Source: Acanthococcus lagerstroemiae (Eukaryota > Arthropoda > Insecta > Hemiptera > Eriococcidae). From it: a stretch of 64,000 nucleotides of DNA. The stretch covers positions 37,150,955 through 37,214,954 of the forward strand of contig CM063111.1 in assembly GCA_031841125.1 (NCBI GenBank), given 5' to 3'. Under the pieces are notes generated by a model that was given only the letters and a program-made list of their open reading frames with translations, was not told where the DNA came from and did not search any database. The position numbers were made by a program, and so were the translations under genes. Position 1 is the stretch's first letter. Each line of letters starts with the position of its first letter. Below, in pieces: positions 62,617 through 64,000 of this stretch.

Positions 62617-64000
62617 GACTCCAGAACTCAGAATGTGATCCCAAAGGGATCCCAAAGTGGATAGATTATCAACATTAATTACTGACCTTAAGGGTAGTTG
62701 AATTCGAACATGCGCTAAATTTTGAATCTGATTCAAGCTTAAGAGACCCCATAAATCGAAATGGACGAGCACTAATTAGTTTTTACAAATCGAGTAGACT
62801 ATTGAAGTGGAGAGTTCTTACGATCTTAAATTCAAATTAACAGACTGTTTTCGAAAATGCTAAAAATTGCTGATTCATTTTCATCATTACAAACATCCTA
62901 ATATCTCTTGAGAAAGGGTTAAATCGTCAAATCCGAATTTTCACAAACAGCATATATGATTTTATAAAAAATGATTGTACTATCGAAGTGAAAGTTGTTT
63001 TATTTCCATTTTATTGTTTGAGGGGGGGAGGGGGGGCTGTTACGAATATAGTAATGACCCTGGGACCTTTGATTGGACTTCATCATTCTTAGGTTAAGCA
63101 ATTTTTGCGCGTAATGTTGAAGAGACAATTCATTGAAGCTTGCATCTTTACCAGCCAACATTTGAAGTCCAAAGATTGACAAAAATTAATTGGCATTGAA
63201 AACCCAAGTAATCTATTGAAACAGCGACTATTGTAATTCCTAATTTTGGTTCGATTTCATAGTTTTTTGATTATTAAAGACTTGAATGTTCCCCTTATAA
63301 TAACTCATACTTTGATAAATTTTGAAATTTTTCCTCCATTTTAAATTTTGGTAATTTGATGGTTATGAAAATGTTGAAAGATTAAATCAAGTTCGTTCAA
63401 TTTCAACTCTCATTTTGGTGTTTGGGGCCTACCCTAGAGTCAATATCTAAAATTTATCGCGTTGATGGAATTTCCAAATTAGGCGACCTCTCCTCTCCCC
63501 TTCCCAATTTTGATATTAATTTGATTCGGTTACCGGGAAGTCAATTTTAATCTCTTCTGGAGATCAGTTTTGGCCTTTGAAGCGTAAATCGGGAATCCAA
63601 GAGGAATCTGATGAAATTTTCAAATTCAGCAACCCAGAAGATTCTAATATTTTATTCGATTTCCTAGAAATCACTTTTGAATTTTGGGGCCCAAATCGCA
63701 GTTTAATAAGAAAGCTCATAGAAGCTTTCGAATTCAGCGATGCGAAAAACTGCTCGTATTTTGATTCGTTACTCAATTTTCTAAGAATAGAAAACTCTAA
63801 AAGTCAATTCCGGGTTGAAAGAAAAATCTTCTGGTGAAATTTTCGAAATCAACGACCCAAAAACTCCTATTTTAGTGATTTTTCCATAAAAAATTTCAAG
63901 TTTAGCTCTGGTCTTGCTTAATGGGAGCGATTTTTTTTCCCCCTCGAAAAAGAAACGAGACCTTGCCGTCAGAGATGCCGAATTAAGGGAAAACACTTTC
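62617..64000. other. No gene seen to the end of the window
   Basis: AT-rich sequence with G/C homopolymer runs (63021-63038). Overlapping plus and minus frames at 63564-63996 share a weakly repeated phrase of the type AATCTGATGAAATTTTC/AACGACCCAAAA. This suggests a short diverged tandem repeat, not a gene. Confidence 0.4.

Overview
This window looks like a transposon-rich stretch of an insect genome, possibly hemipteran. That call rests on GT-AG introns, tRNA-derived repeats, a tRNA-Arg primed LTR element, a PIF/Harbinger element, non-LTR retrotransposons and an insect-type Polinton. I recognise no complete host housekeeping gene. Nearly everything that can be named is mobile DNA, much of it nested.

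Layout. 1-4.8 kb: a tRNA-headed repeat and MITEs. 4.8-10.4 kb: a Ty3/gypsy-like LTR element truncated before reverse transcriptase. It has a tRNA-Arg primer site, a gag ORF, a canonical -1 frameshift heptamer, and a second ORF with an SGNH-hydrolase-like region ahead of a retroviral-type protease. 10.4-19 kb: a Helitron 3' end, a long hairpin, BEL/Pao gag and pol remnants, LINE remnants and four MITEs. 19.18-22.34 kb: an apparently intact Harbinger element (TSD TTA) whose two spliced genes interlock on opposite strands. 24.6-42.6 kb: a copia remnant whose RNase H region is split by a Polinton.

The Polinton (25559-42502) has 327-bp terminal inverted repeats differing at only a few positions, 5'-AG termini and a 6-bp GGCAGA target duplication. 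It encodes protein-primed DNA polymerase B, packaging ATPase, integrase, maturation protease, a phospholipase-A2-like virion protein, minor and major capsid proteins, and several proteins I cannot assign. One of these is a secreted protein with two immunoglobulin domains. Most of its genes start at a T-tract followed by TAATAAATG, which looks like a shared promoter. The major capsid gene is cut by a 3.6-kb transposon (element A).

43-64 kb: copia 3' sequence, hAT remnants and MITEs, and a non-LTR element (ORF1 plus endonuclease) cut by a 4.15-kb transposon (element B). After that come a degenerate AT-rich repeat field, SINE-LINE chimeras, an RTE-like LINE on the minus strand, and weak candidate host exons near 60-61.7 kb.

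Elements A and B share termini (CCCGWWGAACATTT), 2-bp target duplications and a homologous first exon. I cannot place them in a known superfamily, and together with the Polinton's Ig gene and shared promoter motif they are the best candidates for something undescribed.
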